From positions 310,001 to 374,000 of the forward strand of contig NZ_FNON01000005.1 in assembly GCF_900107045.1 (NCBI RefSeq): a DNA stretch of 64,000 nucleotides. The letters run 5' to 3'. Below the pieces are notes generated by a model that worked only from the letters and a program-made list of their open reading frames with translations, searched no databases and was not told where the DNA came from. The stretch's first letter is position 1, and every line of letters begins with the position of its first letter. Below, piece by piece: positions 1 to 9,156 of the stretch. The translations under genes and the position numbers were made by a program. This stretch comes from Amycolatopsis xylanica (GTDB lineage: Bacteria; Actinomycetota; Actinomycetes; Mycobacteriales; Pseudonocardiaceae).

Positions 1-204
1 AGCTATCGCGGTGGCCGCGCCAATGGCGACTACGTGCTGGTCGCCGTGCAGCGGGACGGCAAGACGGCGGAGCTCGCGACCTGGCAGGCCGTTCCGCAGT
101 ACACGGCGAGGATCGTGCTGGGCACGCCATTGCACCGCGCGGATGTGCAAGCGTTGGAAATCCGAACAAAATCGGGGCTCGCGCTGTTAAGGCTGACCAC
201 CTGA
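1..204 (+). CDS. C-terminal fragment of an unidentified protein (5' end outside window)
   Basis: An open frame runs from base 1 to a TGA at 202-204 and gives 67 residues without a start, so the gene begins before the window. The fragment alternates short beta-like stretches (DYVLVAVQRDGK, ARIVLGTPL, ALEIRTKSGLALLRL), which would suit the extracellular end of an anti-sigma-type or similar secreted domain. That is only an impression; I do not recognise the family. It ends about 78 bases before the prepilin peptidase gene. Confidence 0.5.
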   Translation, partial: SYRGGRANGDYVLVAVQRDGKTAELATWQAVPQYTARIVLGTPLHRADVQALEIRTKSGLALLRLTT

Positions 205-281
205 TCGAGCGAATTTCCGGCTGAGAATGGCTGGATTCAGCGGTTTTCGGCGGTATTCCGTCCAAACGCCGCCGAACTTCG

Positions 282-956
282 TTGCGGCGCTCGCGAAAAC
301 GGCGGACGCTGGATTACGTGTTCTGGTTGACGATCGTCTTGTTCGCGGCCGCCGGAGGGTTCGCCGGCGCCGCGGGCAAGCGTGCGCTCGTCGCGGCCCG
401 CGTGGATGTTTCGGCGTTCTACTGCGCATTGGCCGCCGCCGCTTGCTGGGCGGTGACCGGGTGGCGCTGGTCGGCCGGAGCATGGCCTTCGTGGTGGCTG
501 CCGGTCGCACTGGTGGTCACGGCGTTCGCGGTCCCGCTGGCCTACGCGGACCTGGTGTCCTCGCGGTTGCCGTCGGTGCTGACGATGCCCGCGTATCCGG
601 CGGTCATGACCGCCGTCGGTGTCGCGGCCGCCTACGACGGCCCGCCGATCGCCGTGCGGGCCTTCGTCGGCGCGGTGGTGTTCGGAGGTGCGCATTTGGC
701 GGTGCACCTCTGCGCGCCGCGGTCGCTCGGCGCCGGCGACGTCCGGCTCGCCGGGAGCGTCGGCGGAGTGCTGGGCGCGGTGAGCTGGGCCGCGCTCGTT
801 TTCGGCGCGCTGTGCGCAGCGGTCGTCACGGCCGCCCTGTCCTTGGCGGGGCGCAGGTGGCGCGACGGGGTCCCGTATGGGCCCGGGCTGCTGCTCGGCG
901 CCTGGCTGATCGCGGAGTTCCCAGCACTTGGAACGGGGGTGGCCATGGTCGGATGA
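282..956 (+). CDS. Prepilin peptidase (type IV, A24 family)
   Basis: Membrane aspartic protease that would cleave the leader of type IV pilin-like precursors. The 224-residue product is mostly hydrophobic, with about six membrane segments. The two catalytic aspartates of the family are visible: one in AYADLVSSRLP and one in GAGDVRLAG (family GxGD). It lacks the long N-terminal methylase domain of proteobacterial PilD, as is usual in actinobacteria. The TTG at 282 gives a basic N-terminus (MRRSRKRR); GTG at 318 is an alternative. It lies just upstream of aroC on the same strand. Confidence 0.8.
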   Translation: MRRSRKRRTLDYVFWLTIVLFAAAGGFAGAAGKRALVAARVDVSAFYCALAAAACWAVTGWRWSAGAWPSWWLPVALVVTAFAVPLAYADLVSSRLPSVLTMPAYPAVMTAVGVAAAYDGPPIAVRAFVGAVVFGGAHLAVHLCAPRSLGAGDVRLAGSVGGVLGAVSWAALVFGALCAAVVTAALSLAGRRWRDGVPYGPGLLLGAWLIAEFPALGTGVAMVG

Positions 957-1033
957 GCACGGAGGAGGACCGGACGGGCGCGAACTCGCGGGCTGTTTGT
1001 CGCCACCATGCAGGTCGTGACAGGATCTGTCAG

Positions 1034-2221
1034 GTGTTGCGATGGATAACCGCAGGTGAATCGCACGGCCCCGCGCTTGCCGCCGTGCTGGAGGGCATGG
1101 TGGCCGGCGTAGCGGTCACCACCGCCGACGTGACCGAACAGCTGGAGCGGCGACGCCTCGGGTTCGGGCGCAGTCCGCGAATGCAGTGGGAGACCGACCA
1201 CATCGAGTTCACCGGTGGGGTCCGGCATGGTCTCACGCAGGGCGGACCGGTGGCGGTGCACATCGAGAACGCCGAATGGCCGAAGTGGGAAAAGGTCATG
1301 GCGGCGGACCCGGTGGATCCGGCCGAGCTGGAAGGCTTGGCGCGCAACGAGAAACTGACGCGGCCGCGGCCCGGTCACGCCGACCTGCCTGGAATGCAGA
1401 AGTACGGCTTCGACGACGCGCGCCCCGTGCTGGAACGAGCCAGCGCCCGCGAGACCGCCTCGCGCACGGCGCTCGGCACGGTCGCCAGGGCGTACCTGCG
1501 TCAGCTGCTCGGCGTCGAGATCATCAGCCACGTCGTGTCCATCGGCGCGGCTGAGGCGCCTGAGGGACCGCTGCCGGTGGCCTCGGACCTCGCCGCGATC
1601 GACGAGAGCCCGGTGCGCGCGTTCGGCCAGGAAGGCACCGACCTGATGGTCGCCGAGGTCGACGCCGTGCGGAAGGCGGGTGACACCGTCGGCGGTGTGA
1701 TCGAGGTGATCGCCTACGGGCTGCCGCCGGGCCTCGGCTCGCATGTGCACTGGGACCGCAGGCTCGACGCCAGGCTCGCCGGCGCGCTCATGGGCGTGCA
1801 GGCGATGAAGGGTGTCGAGGTCGGCGACGGCTTCACCACCGCGCGTCGGTGGGGGAGCAAGGCGCACGACGAGATCGACCGCGGCACCGGCCCGGTCGGT
1901 GTCACGCGCCGGTCCAACCGGGCCGGAGGGCTCGAAGGTGGCATCACCAACGGCGAGCCGCTGCGCGTGCGTGTCGCGATGAAGCCGATCTCGACCGTGC
2001 CGAAGGCGCTGTCCACTGTGGACACCGCGACGGGTGAGCCCGCCGTGGCCATCCACCAGCGGTCGGACGTGTGCGCGGTGCCGCGTGCGGGTGTCGTGCT
2101 GGAGTCGGTGGTCGCGCTGGTCCTCGCGGACGCCGCGCTGGAGAAGTTCGGCGGCGACTCGCTCGAGGAGAGCAAGCGCAACGCGCAGGGCTACCTGAAG
2201 GCGCTCGAGGAGCGCTGGTGA
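1034..2221 (+). CDS. aroC: Chorismate synthase
   Basis: Last step of the shikimate pathway: converts 5-enolpyruvylshikimate 3-phosphate to chorismate using reduced FMN. The 395-residue product has the family signatures GESHGPAL near the N-terminus, RPRPGHADLPG, and RASARETASR. The GTG at 1034 (VLRWITAGESHG) gives the usual distance to the first signature. It is the first of four shikimate genes joined by 4-bp overlaps; its TGA overlaps the GTG of aroK. Confidence 0.96.
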   Translation: MLRWITAGESHGPALAAVLEGMVAGVAVTTADVTEQLERRRLGFGRSPRMQWETDHIEFTGGVRHGLTQGGPVAVHIENAEWPKWEKVMAADPVDPAELEGLARNEKLTRPRPGHADLPGMQKYGFDDARPVLERASARETASRTALGTVARAYLRQLLGVEIISHVVSIGAAEAPEGPLPVASDLAAIDESPVRAFGQEGTDLMVAEVDAVRKAGDTVGGVIEVIAYGLPPGLGSHVHWDRRLDARLAGALMGVQAMKGVEVGDGFTTARRWGSKAHDEIDRGTGPVGVTRRSNRAGGLEGGITNGEPLRVRVAMKPISTVPKALSTVDTATGEPAVAIHQRSDVCAVPRAGVVLESVVALVLADAALEKFGGDSLEESKRNAQGYLKALEERW

Positions 2222-2745
2222 GCCCACGCGCGGTGGTCGTCGGCCCGCCGGGCTCCGGCAAGAGCACCGTCGGGCCGCTGCTCGCGGCCGAGCTCGGTGT
2301 CGGTTTCCGTGACGCCGACGAGGACATCGTCGCCACGGCGGGGAAGTCCATTTCGGACATCTTCGCCGAGGACGGCGAGCCGGTTTTCCGTGCGATGGAA
2401 GCCGAAGCGATCGCCGTCGCGCTCGACGAGCACGACGGTGTGCTTTCGCTCGGCGGCGGCGCCGTGCTCGCGGAAGTCACGCGGAAGCGGCTGAACGGGC
2501 ATGTTGTCGTCTTTTTGAACGTCGGCATGGCCGAGGGCGTCCAGCGCTGCGGTTTGTCCACCGCGCGGCCATTGCTGGCCGGGGTGAACCCGCGGGCGAC
2601 GTACAAGGCGCTGCTGGACGCACGGCTGCCGGTCTACCGCGAGGTGGCCACGATCGAGGTCGACACCGACCACCGCACGCCAGAGGAGATCGTCGCCGAA
2701 GTCGGGCGGCGGCTGGCGGAATCCGTTACCGAAGGAGCGCAATGA
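2218..2745 (+). CDS. aroK: Shikimate kinase
   Basis: Phosphorylates shikimate at O3 with ATP. The 175-residue product has a P-loop (GPPGSGKS, about residues 9-16), the shikimate-binding RDADEDI and GGGAV segments, and an Arg-containing lid region (ARPLLAGVNPR). The GTG start lies in a GTGA overlap with the aroC stop, and the stop overlaps the aroB ATG, so translation is probably coupled. Confidence 0.95.
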   Translation: MSPRAVVVGPPGSGKSTVGPLLAAELGVGFRDADEDIVATAGKSISDIFAEDGEPVFRAMEAEAIAVALDEHDGVLSLGGGAVLAEVTRKRLNGHVVVFLNVGMAEGVQRCGLSTARPLLAGVNPRATYKALLDARLPVYREVATIEVDTDHRTPEEIVAEVGRRLAESVTEGAQ

Positions 2746-3848
2746 CCCACCCGGTCCGTGTCGAGGTCAAGACCGGACAGCCCTACGAGGTCGTGATCGG
2801 CCGTGGTCTGCTCGGTGAGCTGACCCAGGTGCTCGACGGCGCGTCGAAGGTGGCGCTGATCCACCCGCCGACGCTGACCGCGACCGCCGAGGCCGTCCGT
2901 GACGAGCTCATCGCCGCCGGGCTGGACGCGCATCGTGTCGAAATCCCCGACGCGGAGGACGGCAAGGCGTTGTCCGTGGCCGCTTTCTGCTGGGAAGTGC
3001 TGGGACGGATCGGCCTCGACCGGCAAGGTGTCGTCGTCGGGCTCGGTGGCGGCGCGGTTACCGACCTGGCCGGCTTCGTGGCGGCCACCTGGATGCGCGG
3101 CGTGCGTTTGGTCAATGTTCCGACAACGCTGCTCGGCATGGTCGACGCGGCCGTCGGTGGCAAGACGGGGATCAACACCGAGGCGGGCAAGAACCTGGTC
3201 GGGGCGTTCCACGAGCCGTCCGCGGTGCTGGTCGACCTGGCGACACTGGAGACCTTGCCCGCCAACGAACTCGTCGCCGGGATGGCCGAGATCGTCAAGG
3301 CCGGGTTCATCGCCGACCCCCGGATCCTCGAGCTCGTCGAGGCCGACCCGAAGGCGGCCGTCGACCCGGCCGGTGAGGTGCTCGCGGAGCTGGTGCGGCG
3401 CTCGATCCAGGTCAAGGCCGACGTCGTCGGGGCCGACCTGCGTGAGTCGGATCTGCGGGAGATCCTGAACTACGGGCACACGCTCGGCCACGCCATCGAG
3501 CGGCGCGAAAAGTACCGGTGGCGTCATGGCGCGGCGGTCAGTGTCGGGCTGGTGTTCGCCGCCGAGCTGGCGCGCCTGGCCGGGCGGCTCGACGACGCGA
3601 CCGCCGAACGGCATGCCGCGGTGCTCGAATTGCTCGGTTTGCCGACGAAATACGACGCGGACGCGCTGCCGCACCTGATCGAGACCATGAAGGGCGACAA
3701 GAAGTCGCGCTCCGGGATGCTGCGGTTCGTCGTGCTCGACGGGCTCGCCAGGCCGGGCAGGCTCGAGGGCCCCGATCCGGCGCTGCTCGCCGCCGCCTAC
3801 TCCGCGGTCGCGGCCGACGCCAAGCCCGGCGGGACGGTGCTGCTGTGA
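2742..3848 (+). CDS. aroB: 3-dehydroquinate synthase
   Basis: Makes 3-dehydroquinate from DAHP with NAD and a divalent metal. The 368-residue product carries the NAD-binding GGGAVTDLAGF segment, the VPTTLLGMVDAAVGGKTGIN block, and metal-ligand histidines in NYGHTLGHAIE and WRHGAAVSVG. It starts at an ATGA overlap with aroK and its TGA overlaps the aroQ GTG. Confidence 0.96.
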   Translation: MTHPVRVEVKTGQPYEVVIGRGLLGELTQVLDGASKVALIHPPTLTATAEAVRDELIAAGLDAHRVEIPDAEDGKALSVAAFCWEVLGRIGLDRQGVVVGLGGGAVTDLAGFVAATWMRGVRLVNVPTTLLGMVDAAVGGKTGINTEAGKNLVGAFHEPSAVLVDLATLETLPANELVAGMAEIVKAGFIADPRILELVEADPKAAVDPAGEVLAELVRRSIQVKADVVGADLRESDLREILNYGHTLGHAIERREKYRWRHGAAVSVGLVFAAELARLAGRLDDATAERHAAVLELLGLPTKYDADALPHLIETMKGDKKSRSGMLRFVVLDGLARPGRLEGPDPALLAAAYSAVAADAKPGGTVLL

Positions 3849-4279
3849 AGGTTTTTGTGCTCAACGGGCCCAATCTCGGCAGGCTCGGCAAGCGCGAGCC
3901 GTCGGTGTACGGCTCGACGACGTACGAAGATTTGGCCGCGTTGTGCGTCAAAGCGGGTGTGGAGCTCGGCATCGAGGTCGATGTCCGGCAAACCGACAGC
4001 GAAGCCGAAATGGTCGGCTGGCTGCACGAAGCGAGCGACAACGGCTATCCCGTGGTGCTCAACGCCGCCGCGTGGACGCACTACTCGATCGCCGTGCGCG
4101 ACGCCGCCGCCCAGCTGACCGCGCCGTTGCTGGAGGTGCACATCTCGAATGTGCACAAACGTGAGGAATTCCGCCGGCACAGCGTGCTTTCCGACATCGC
4201 GACGGGCGTGATCGTCGGGTTGGGTGTCGATGGTTACCCACTCGCACTGAAGTGGCTGGCTGACAACGCCGCCGGATGA
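3845..4279 (+). CDS. aroQ: Type II 3-dehydroquinate dehydratase
   Basis: Dehydrates 3-dehydroquinate to 3-dehydroshikimate. The 144-residue length is typical of the small dodecameric type II enzyme. Visible motifs are NGPNLGRLGKREPSVYG (lid and catalytic Tyr region), NAAAWTHYS and the catalytic-His segment EVHISNVHKREEFRRHS. GTG at 3845 overlaps the aroB stop; the gene stop overlaps the ATG of the GNAT-VOC gene. Confidence 0.95.
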   Translation: MKVFVLNGPNLGRLGKREPSVYGSTTYEDLAALCVKAGVELGIEVDVRQTDSEAEMVGWLHEASDNGYPVVLNAAAWTHYSIAVRDAAAQLTAPLLEVHISNVHKREEFRRHSVLSDIATGVIVGLGVDGYPLALKWLADNAAG

Positions 4280-5343
4280 ACGTTCCCGAGCTGAGGACCG
4301 AGCGGCTCCGGCTGCGCATGATCGACGAATCCGACACGGAGGCGCTGATCCGGGTCTTCAGTGACCCGGCGATGAGCAGATTCTTCCCGACCGACCTGAG
4401 CCATCCCGAGAACATACGGGCCACGATCGCCAAGCGCCTGGCTTTCGACGGGCCGGATGGCATGGGGCACTGGGTGATCGAACTCGACGATCCGGGTGGC
4501 GGGCACACGGGCGCCGGAAGCGGTGGTCCGGGTAGCGGGAACGGCCCGGATATCGGAGTGGATCGCGCCATCGGCAGCGACCTGGGCGCCGCTGGTGCTG
4601 GAGGCAGGTCGGGCGGCGGGGGCGGCGTGGTCATCGGGATCGCGCATTTGCGGCCGTCTTGGGAGCTTCCGGGCGACGTGGCGGAAATCGGGTATTCGCT
4701 GGACAGCTCGTACGGTGGCAAGGGGTTCGCGACCGAGGCGGCCGCGGCCGTCGTCGATTATGGGCTCAATACGCTCGGGTTGCCCGCGGTGTGGGCGTTG
4801 GTGCACGAGTCCAATGTGGCCAGCCTGAAGCTGGCCGAGCGTGTCGGTTTTCTGAACGTCGGCGTCGAGGAGTACTACGGGGCGCCGCATCGGGTTTTGG
4901 TCGCTTTGCCGACGAAACATGGGCGGGCGCACCATATCGAGCTGTGGACCGCCGATCTGGCGCGAGCCGAGGCGAGCTTCGGGTGGTTGCTCGGTGAGCT
5001 TGGGTGGCGGGAATTCCAGCGGTGGCCGGACGGGGTCAGCTGGAAGCGGGGGCATACGTACCTCGTGGTCGAGCAATCGCCGGCGTTGTCGACGGGGGAG
5101 CATGAGCGGACCCGCCCGGGGCTGAATCATGTGGCCTTTCACGTCGACACGCGGGACCGGGTGGATGAACTGGTGGCCGAGGCGGGACGGCACGGGTGGC
5201 GGTCGTTGTTCACTGAGCGGTACCCCCACGCCGGTGGGCCGGATCACTTTGCCGCATACCTGGAAAATGAAGACTCGTTCGAGGTCGAGCTCGTCGCAAA
5301 CGATCACCCGAAAGCTGGGGGTAGCTTCCCCCAAGTGGGTTAG
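4276..5343 (+). CDS. GNAT acetyltransferase fused to a glyoxalase/VOC domain
   Basis: Residues 1-210 form a RimJ/RimL-type GNAT fold (RTERLRLRMI start, acetyl-CoA loop YGGKGFATEA near 146-155, ESNVASLKLAERVGF). A glycine-rich stretch at about 73-117 interrupts the fold. Residues 219-346 resemble a VOC/glyoxalase-like domain (HHIELWTADLARA, GLNHVAFHVDTRD, ENEDSFEVELV). The substrate is unknown. The ATG overlaps the aroQ stop (ATGA), so it is translated as part of the shikimate operon, although nothing ties it chemically to that pathway. Confidence 0.8.
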   Translation: MNVPELRTERLRLRMIDESDTEALIRVFSDPAMSRFFPTDLSHPENIRATIAKRLAFDGPDGMGHWVIELDDPGGGHTGAGSGGPGSGNGPDIGVDRAIGSDLGAAGAGGRSGGGGGVVIGIAHLRPSWELPGDVAEIGYSLDSSYGGKGFATEAAAAVVDYGLNTLGLPAVWALVHESNVASLKLAERVGFLNVGVEEYYGAPHRVLVALPTKHGRAHHIELWTADLARAEASFGWLLGELGWREFQRWPDGVSWKRGHTYLVVEQSPALSTGEHERTRPGLNHVAFHVDTRDRVDELVAEAGRHGWRSLFTERYPHAGGPDHFAAYLENEDSFEVELVANDHPKAGGSFPQVG

Positions 5344-5365
5344 TCAGCCGCTACACTCGGCGATC

Positions 5366-6865
5366 ATGAGGTTGTTTCGTCGTGGGGGACGGCGAGTCAC
5401 GGTCGTGCCGGTGATCGTTCTGAGCGCGGTCGCTTTGGTCGCGGGCTGTAGCGGTGAGACGGCCCAGCCGCTCGCCGAGGGCGGCAGGCAGGGTGCGATC
5501 GGCGGCGGGAAGCCCGGACGCGCCGCCGACGTCGAACTCGCCACCGATGGGTCCCGGTCGACGGGGGTCGTCGCGGCCGGTGGGGCCGACGCGGTCTACA
5601 ACTACGGCCCGGCCGTCATGGCCGAGGGCGGCCGGGTCCGCATGTGGTGGTGCAGCCAGCTGGGCTCCGCCGCGCCCGCGGGCGACGACATCCTGTACGC
5701 CGAGGCGGCGACGGCCGATGGGCCGTTCGCCGAGCCGAGGGCCGTTCTGTCCGGCAACCCCGGGGCGTTCGACGGGGTGCACACCTGCGATCCGTCGGTG
5801 CTGCGCGTCGGCGGGACCTACTACCTGTACTACACGGGCGCCGCGGGAGATCACGCGTTCGGCAACGCGATCGGGCTCGCCACCAGCACGGATGGTGTCA
5901 CGTGGACTCGCGCGAACGGCGGGGGCGCGATACTCGGGCCGGCGCGTGACGTGCATCGGGACAACGTCTACGGCGCGGGCCAGCCGTCGGTCGTCTTCCT
6001 CGACGGCTGGTACTACCTGATGTTCACCGACACGACGGGGCGGGCGGCGGGGTGGAACGGCGCCGGGCAGTTCGTCATCCGGTCGCAGGATCCGGCGTTC
6101 ACCAAGGGCGTCGAGGCGCTCGGCGAACGCGGGTTCGAGCACGCCTCGGGCACGAACGCGCCGCGCACCCGGTCGGTCGTCGACGGGTTCAGCGCCGACC
6201 TGATGTGGGTCGAGGCGCTCGACGCCTTCGCCATCGCGCACGAGACCTTCGAAGGCACCACGGTCACCTTCTTCGACCGCGACTTCAAGATGAGCCCGTT
6301 CCGCCCGGTGGTCATCCAGGGACCATGGCAGGAAGGGCCCGGGCTCGTCCGCCGCGCGGACGGCCACGCGCCTTTGTCGTCGGAGAACCCCTGTGACCGG
6401 GTGCCGCTCGACGTGGTCCGCGCGACAGTGATCGGTGGCGCGAAAGCGCCGACGGACCTCAAGCACTTCGGGATCGACGTCAAGGGGGTCGGCGCCTGCG
6501 CCGACCCGAAACGGGCCATGACCGTGCTCGACGGATTGGCCGCGCCGTCGCCCGCGCGGACGATGGACCTGCTGGTCGGCGGGAAGCTCGTGCGGGTGGA
6601 TCGCCGGTCCGTCGCCGGGGCGCTGGCCACGCGGGTGCTCGACCGGCGTCCGCCGGAATTCGACAAGCTCCCGGTCGCCGCGCGGCTCACGGCGTCGGCC
6701 AAGGCCGTTCGGGCGCCTGAGCGGGGGATCGGGCTCGTGCTGGACGACGGCAAGCTCTGGCCGGTCGGCTCGGCCGATGTGACCGGGATGAACGACTCCT
6801 CGGTCGAGGAGATCACCACCGCGCAGTGGGACGCCTATCCAGCGGGTTCGGCACTCGCACGCTGA
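5366..6865 (+). CDS. Lipoprotein with beta-propeller (glycoside hydrolase 43-like) fold
   Basis: A 499-residue exported protein. The N-terminus has arginines, a hydrophobic stretch and a lipobox LVAGC with the lipidated Cys at residue 28, so it should be anchored outside the membrane. The body has repeated propeller-like segments (VRMWWCSQLG, CDPSVLRVGGTYYLYYTG, QPSVVFLDGWYYLMFTDT), as in GH43/GH62-type five-bladed propellers. The catalytic acids were not placed, so activity is not claimed. It starts 22 bases after the GNAT-VOC gene and converges with the next gene. Confidence 0.75.
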   Translation: MRLFRRGGRRVTVVPVIVLSAVALVAGCSGETAQPLAEGGRQGAIGGGKPGRAADVELATDGSRSTGVVAAGGADAVYNYGPAVMAEGGRVRMWWCSQLGSAAPAGDDILYAEAATADGPFAEPRAVLSGNPGAFDGVHTCDPSVLRVGGTYYLYYTGAAGDHAFGNAIGLATSTDGVTWTRANGGGAILGPARDVHRDNVYGAGQPSVVFLDGWYYLMFTDTTGRAAGWNGAGQFVIRSQDPAFTKGVEALGERGFEHASGTNAPRTRSVVDGFSADLMWVEALDAFAIAHETFEGTTVTFFDRDFKMSPFRPVVIQGPWQEGPGLVRRADGHAPLSSENPCDRVPLDVVRATVIGGAKAPTDLKHFGIDVKGVGACADPKRAMTVLDGLAAPSPARTMDLLVGGKLVRVDRRSVAGALATRVLDRRPPEFDKLPVAARLTASAKAVRAPERGIGLVLDDGKLWPVGSADVTGMNDSSVEEITTAQWDAYPAGSALAR

Positions 6866-6884
6866 TACTGAAGACCGGCGCCGG

Positions 6885-7355
6885 TCAGGCGGATTCGCCG
6901 CTTCCGGTCGGTTCTTCGACGGACGGCGTCTTTCCGGCGGTTTTGGTCTTTTTCGAGCCGGTGCCGGGCGGGTCCAGCCTGCCGCCGACGAACATGCCCA
7001 AACCCGCCGGGATGAGGACCATGAGCGCGGTGAACGCGGCCCCGCCGGTGAGGGCCTCGCCGAGCGCGGACACGCCCGTCTGGTCGACGAACACCGCCTT
7101 GCCGATGACCGTGAGCGGGGCGGACACGACGCCCGCGAGCAGCGCCGCGATGAACCAGGTCCGGCCGAGGTCGGTGTGCCGGAGCCACGCGTCGACCGCG
7201 CTCCACAGCGCCGCGGCCCCGATCAGCAGCGCGACGACGATCGACGAGCTGACCGTGCTGTCGGTCGGATGGAGCACGGCGATCTTGGCGAGGACGGTCG
7301 CGGCGGCGCCGTGCAGGACGGCCATCCCGAGTCCGCGGAGCAACCAGGCTGGCAT
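6885..7355 (-). CDS. Four-helix membrane protein (B-4DMT transporter-like)
   Basis: The 156-residue product has four hydrophobic segments (about residues 5-25, 38-55, 66-90, 101-125) and a charged Ser/Pro/Lys tail. The opening MPAWLLRGLGMAVLHGAA resembles the small actinobacterial family called B-4DMT transporters, often found beside pepQ; this is recall, not a search. The ATG at 7355 was preferred to an upstream start at 7379 because it matches that family opening. Substrate unknown. Confidence 0.7.
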   Translation of the reverse strand: MPAWLLRGLGMAVLHGAAATVLAKIAVLHPTDSTVSSSIVVALLIGAAALWSAVDAWLRHTDLGRTWFIAALLAGVVSAPLTVIGKAVFVDQTGVSALGEALTGGAAFTALMVLIPAGLGMFVGGRLDPPGTGSKKTKTAGKTPSVEEPTGSGESA

Positions 7356-7466
7356 CGTCGCAGTGTAGGCGGTGCGCACCGGGGCCGTCGGATGGCGTGG
7401 AGATCACACGGCGACCGTCAGGTCGACGGCCTGTCGGGCACCACCAGGCGGACTAAGGTGGAGGTC

Positions 7467-8558
7467 GTGCCTGAAACCCATGCTCACCGCCGCGCCGCCC
7501 TGGGTGTCTTGATCCGAGAAGCCGGGCTCGACGCGCTGCTGGTCACCGATCTGCTGAACATCCGCTACCTGACCGGGTTCACCGGTTCGAACGCGGCGCT
7601 GCTGGTGCACGGCGCCGGCGACGAGCACACCGTGTTCTGCACCGATGGCCGCTACGCCACCCAGTCCGCCGTCCAGGTCCCCGACCTGGAACGCGTCTTG
7701 GAGCGCGCCAGCGCTCTCGCGCTCGCCGCGCGTGCGGGCGAGCAGGGCCAGTACGGGCGCTCGGGGTTCGAGAGCCAGCACGTCAGCGTCGAGATGTACG
7801 ACACGCTCAACGCGAAGTTCGGCGGTGAGCTCACGCGCACGCCCGGTCTCGTCGAGCAGCTGCGGCTGGTCAAGGACGAGCAGGAGATCGACGCGCTGCG
7901 CCAGGCCTGCTCGGCCGCCGACCGCGCGCTGTCGGACCTGATCATGCACGGCGGGCTGCATCCCGGCCGCACCGAGCAGGAGGTCGCCAGGGACCTCGAG
8001 AACCGGATGCTCGACCACGGGTCCGAGATCCGGTCCTTCGAGTCGATCGTCGCCGCGGGCGCCAATTCGGCCATCCCGCACCACCGCCCGACCGGGGCCG
8101 TGCTGGCCAAGGGCGACTTCGTGAAGCTCGACTTCGGCGCCACCGTCGACGGCTACCACTCGGACATGACCCGCATGGTGGTGCTCGGCGAGCCCGCCGA
8201 CTGGCAGCGGGAGATCTATGACCTCGTGTTCCGCTCGCAGGCGGCCGGTGTCGACGCCGTGCTGCCCGGCGCGGATGTCGCCGCGGTGGACAAGGCCTCG
8301 CGCGACGTGATCGCCGACGCGGGCCACGCCGAGCACTTCGCGCACGGCCTCGGACACGGCGTCGGGCTCGAGGTGCACGAGGCACCGAGCCTGGCCACGA
8401 CGGGCGTCGGTACACTGTCCGCCGGTATGGCGGTCACCGTCGAGCCCGGTGTCTATCTGGCCGGCCGCGGTGGCGTGCGCATCGAGGACACGCTGGTCGT
8501 GCGGGACGGCAGGCCCGAACTCCTCACCCTGAGCACCAAGGAACTCGTGGTCGTCTAA
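7467..8558 (+). CDS. pepQ: Xaa-Pro aminopeptidase / dipeptidase (M24B)
   Basis: Metallopeptidase that removes residues N-terminal to proline. The 363-residue product has an N-terminal creatinase-like domain (to about 125) and a pita-bread catalytic domain with dinuclear metal ligands: Asp in KLDFGATVDGYHSDMTRM, His in HGLGHGVGLEVHE, and Glu in VTVEPGVYL and VRIEDTLVV. GTG at 7467 is preceded by a GGAGG ribosome site 3 bases away; GTG at 7458 is an alternative. It lies just upstream of efp, a common actinobacterial order. Confidence 0.88.
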   Translation: MPETHAHRRAALGVLIREAGLDALLVTDLLNIRYLTGFTGSNAALLVHGAGDEHTVFCTDGRYATQSAVQVPDLERVLERASALALAARAGEQGQYGRSGFESQHVSVEMYDTLNAKFGGELTRTPGLVEQLRLVKDEQEIDALRQACSAADRALSDLIMHGGLHPGRTEQEVARDLENRMLDHGSEIRSFESIVAAGANSAIPHHRPTGAVLAKGDFVKLDFGATVDGYHSDMTRMVVLGEPADWQREIYDLVFRSQAAGVDAVLPGADVAAVDKASRDVIADAGHAEHFAHGLGHGVGLEVHEAPSLATTGVGTLSAGMAVTVEPGVYLAGRGGVRIEDTLVVRDGRPELLTLSTKELVVV

Positions 8559-8592
8559 CGCGGCCCGGAACTACACACAGGAGCATCAACCC

Positions 8593-9156
8593 GTGGCCAC
8601 CACCAACGACCTGAAGAACGGTCTGGTACTCAAGCTCGACAACCAGCTGTGGAGCGTCATCGCTTTCCAGCACGTCAAGCCGGGCAAGGGCGGCGCCTTC
8701 GTGCGCACCACGCTCAAGCACGTGCTGACCGGCAAGGTCGTCGACAAGACGTTCAACGCCGGCACCAAGGTGGAGACCGCGACCGTCGACCGCCGCAACA
8801 TGTCCTACCTCTACAAGGAGGGTGAGGACTTCGTCTTCATGGACCTGGAGACCTACGACCAGATCACCGTGCTCAAGGAGGTCGTCGGCGACAACGCCAA
8901 CTACCTGCTGGAGAACACCGAGGTCCAGGTCGCGGTGCACGAGGGCGCCCCGCTCTACATCGAGCTGCCGACCTCCATCGAGATCGAGGTCAAGCACACC
9001 GACCCCGGCCTGCAGGGCGACCGCTCCACCGGCGGCACCAAGCCGGCCACCCTGGTCACCGGCGCCGAGATCCAGGTCCCGCTGTTCCTGACCACCGGCG
9101 AGATCATCAAGGTCGACACCCGTGACGGGCGTTACCTCGGCCGCGTTTCCAGCTGA
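8593..9156 (+). CDS. efp: Translation elongation factor P
   Basis: Rescues ribosomes stalled at polyproline stretches. The 187-residue product has the three beta-barrel domains of EF-P: KOW-like N-domain with loop KPGKGGAF, the middle domain (TGKVVDKTFNAGTKVE), and the C-terminal OB domain (TGEIIKVDTRDGRYLGRV). The tip lysine of the loop is the usual modification site, but no modifying enzyme is in the window. GTG start; the TGA overlaps the nusB ATG (TGATG arrangement). Confidence 0.96.
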   Translation: MATTNDLKNGLVLKLDNQLWSVIAFQHVKPGKGGAFVRTTLKHVLTGKVVDKTFNAGTKVETATVDRRNMSYLYKEGEDFVFMDLETYDQITVLKEVVGDNANYLLENTEVQVAVHEGAPLYIELPTSIEIEVKHTDPGLQGDRSTGGTKPATLVTGAEIQVPLFLTTGEIIKVDTRDGRYLGRVSS

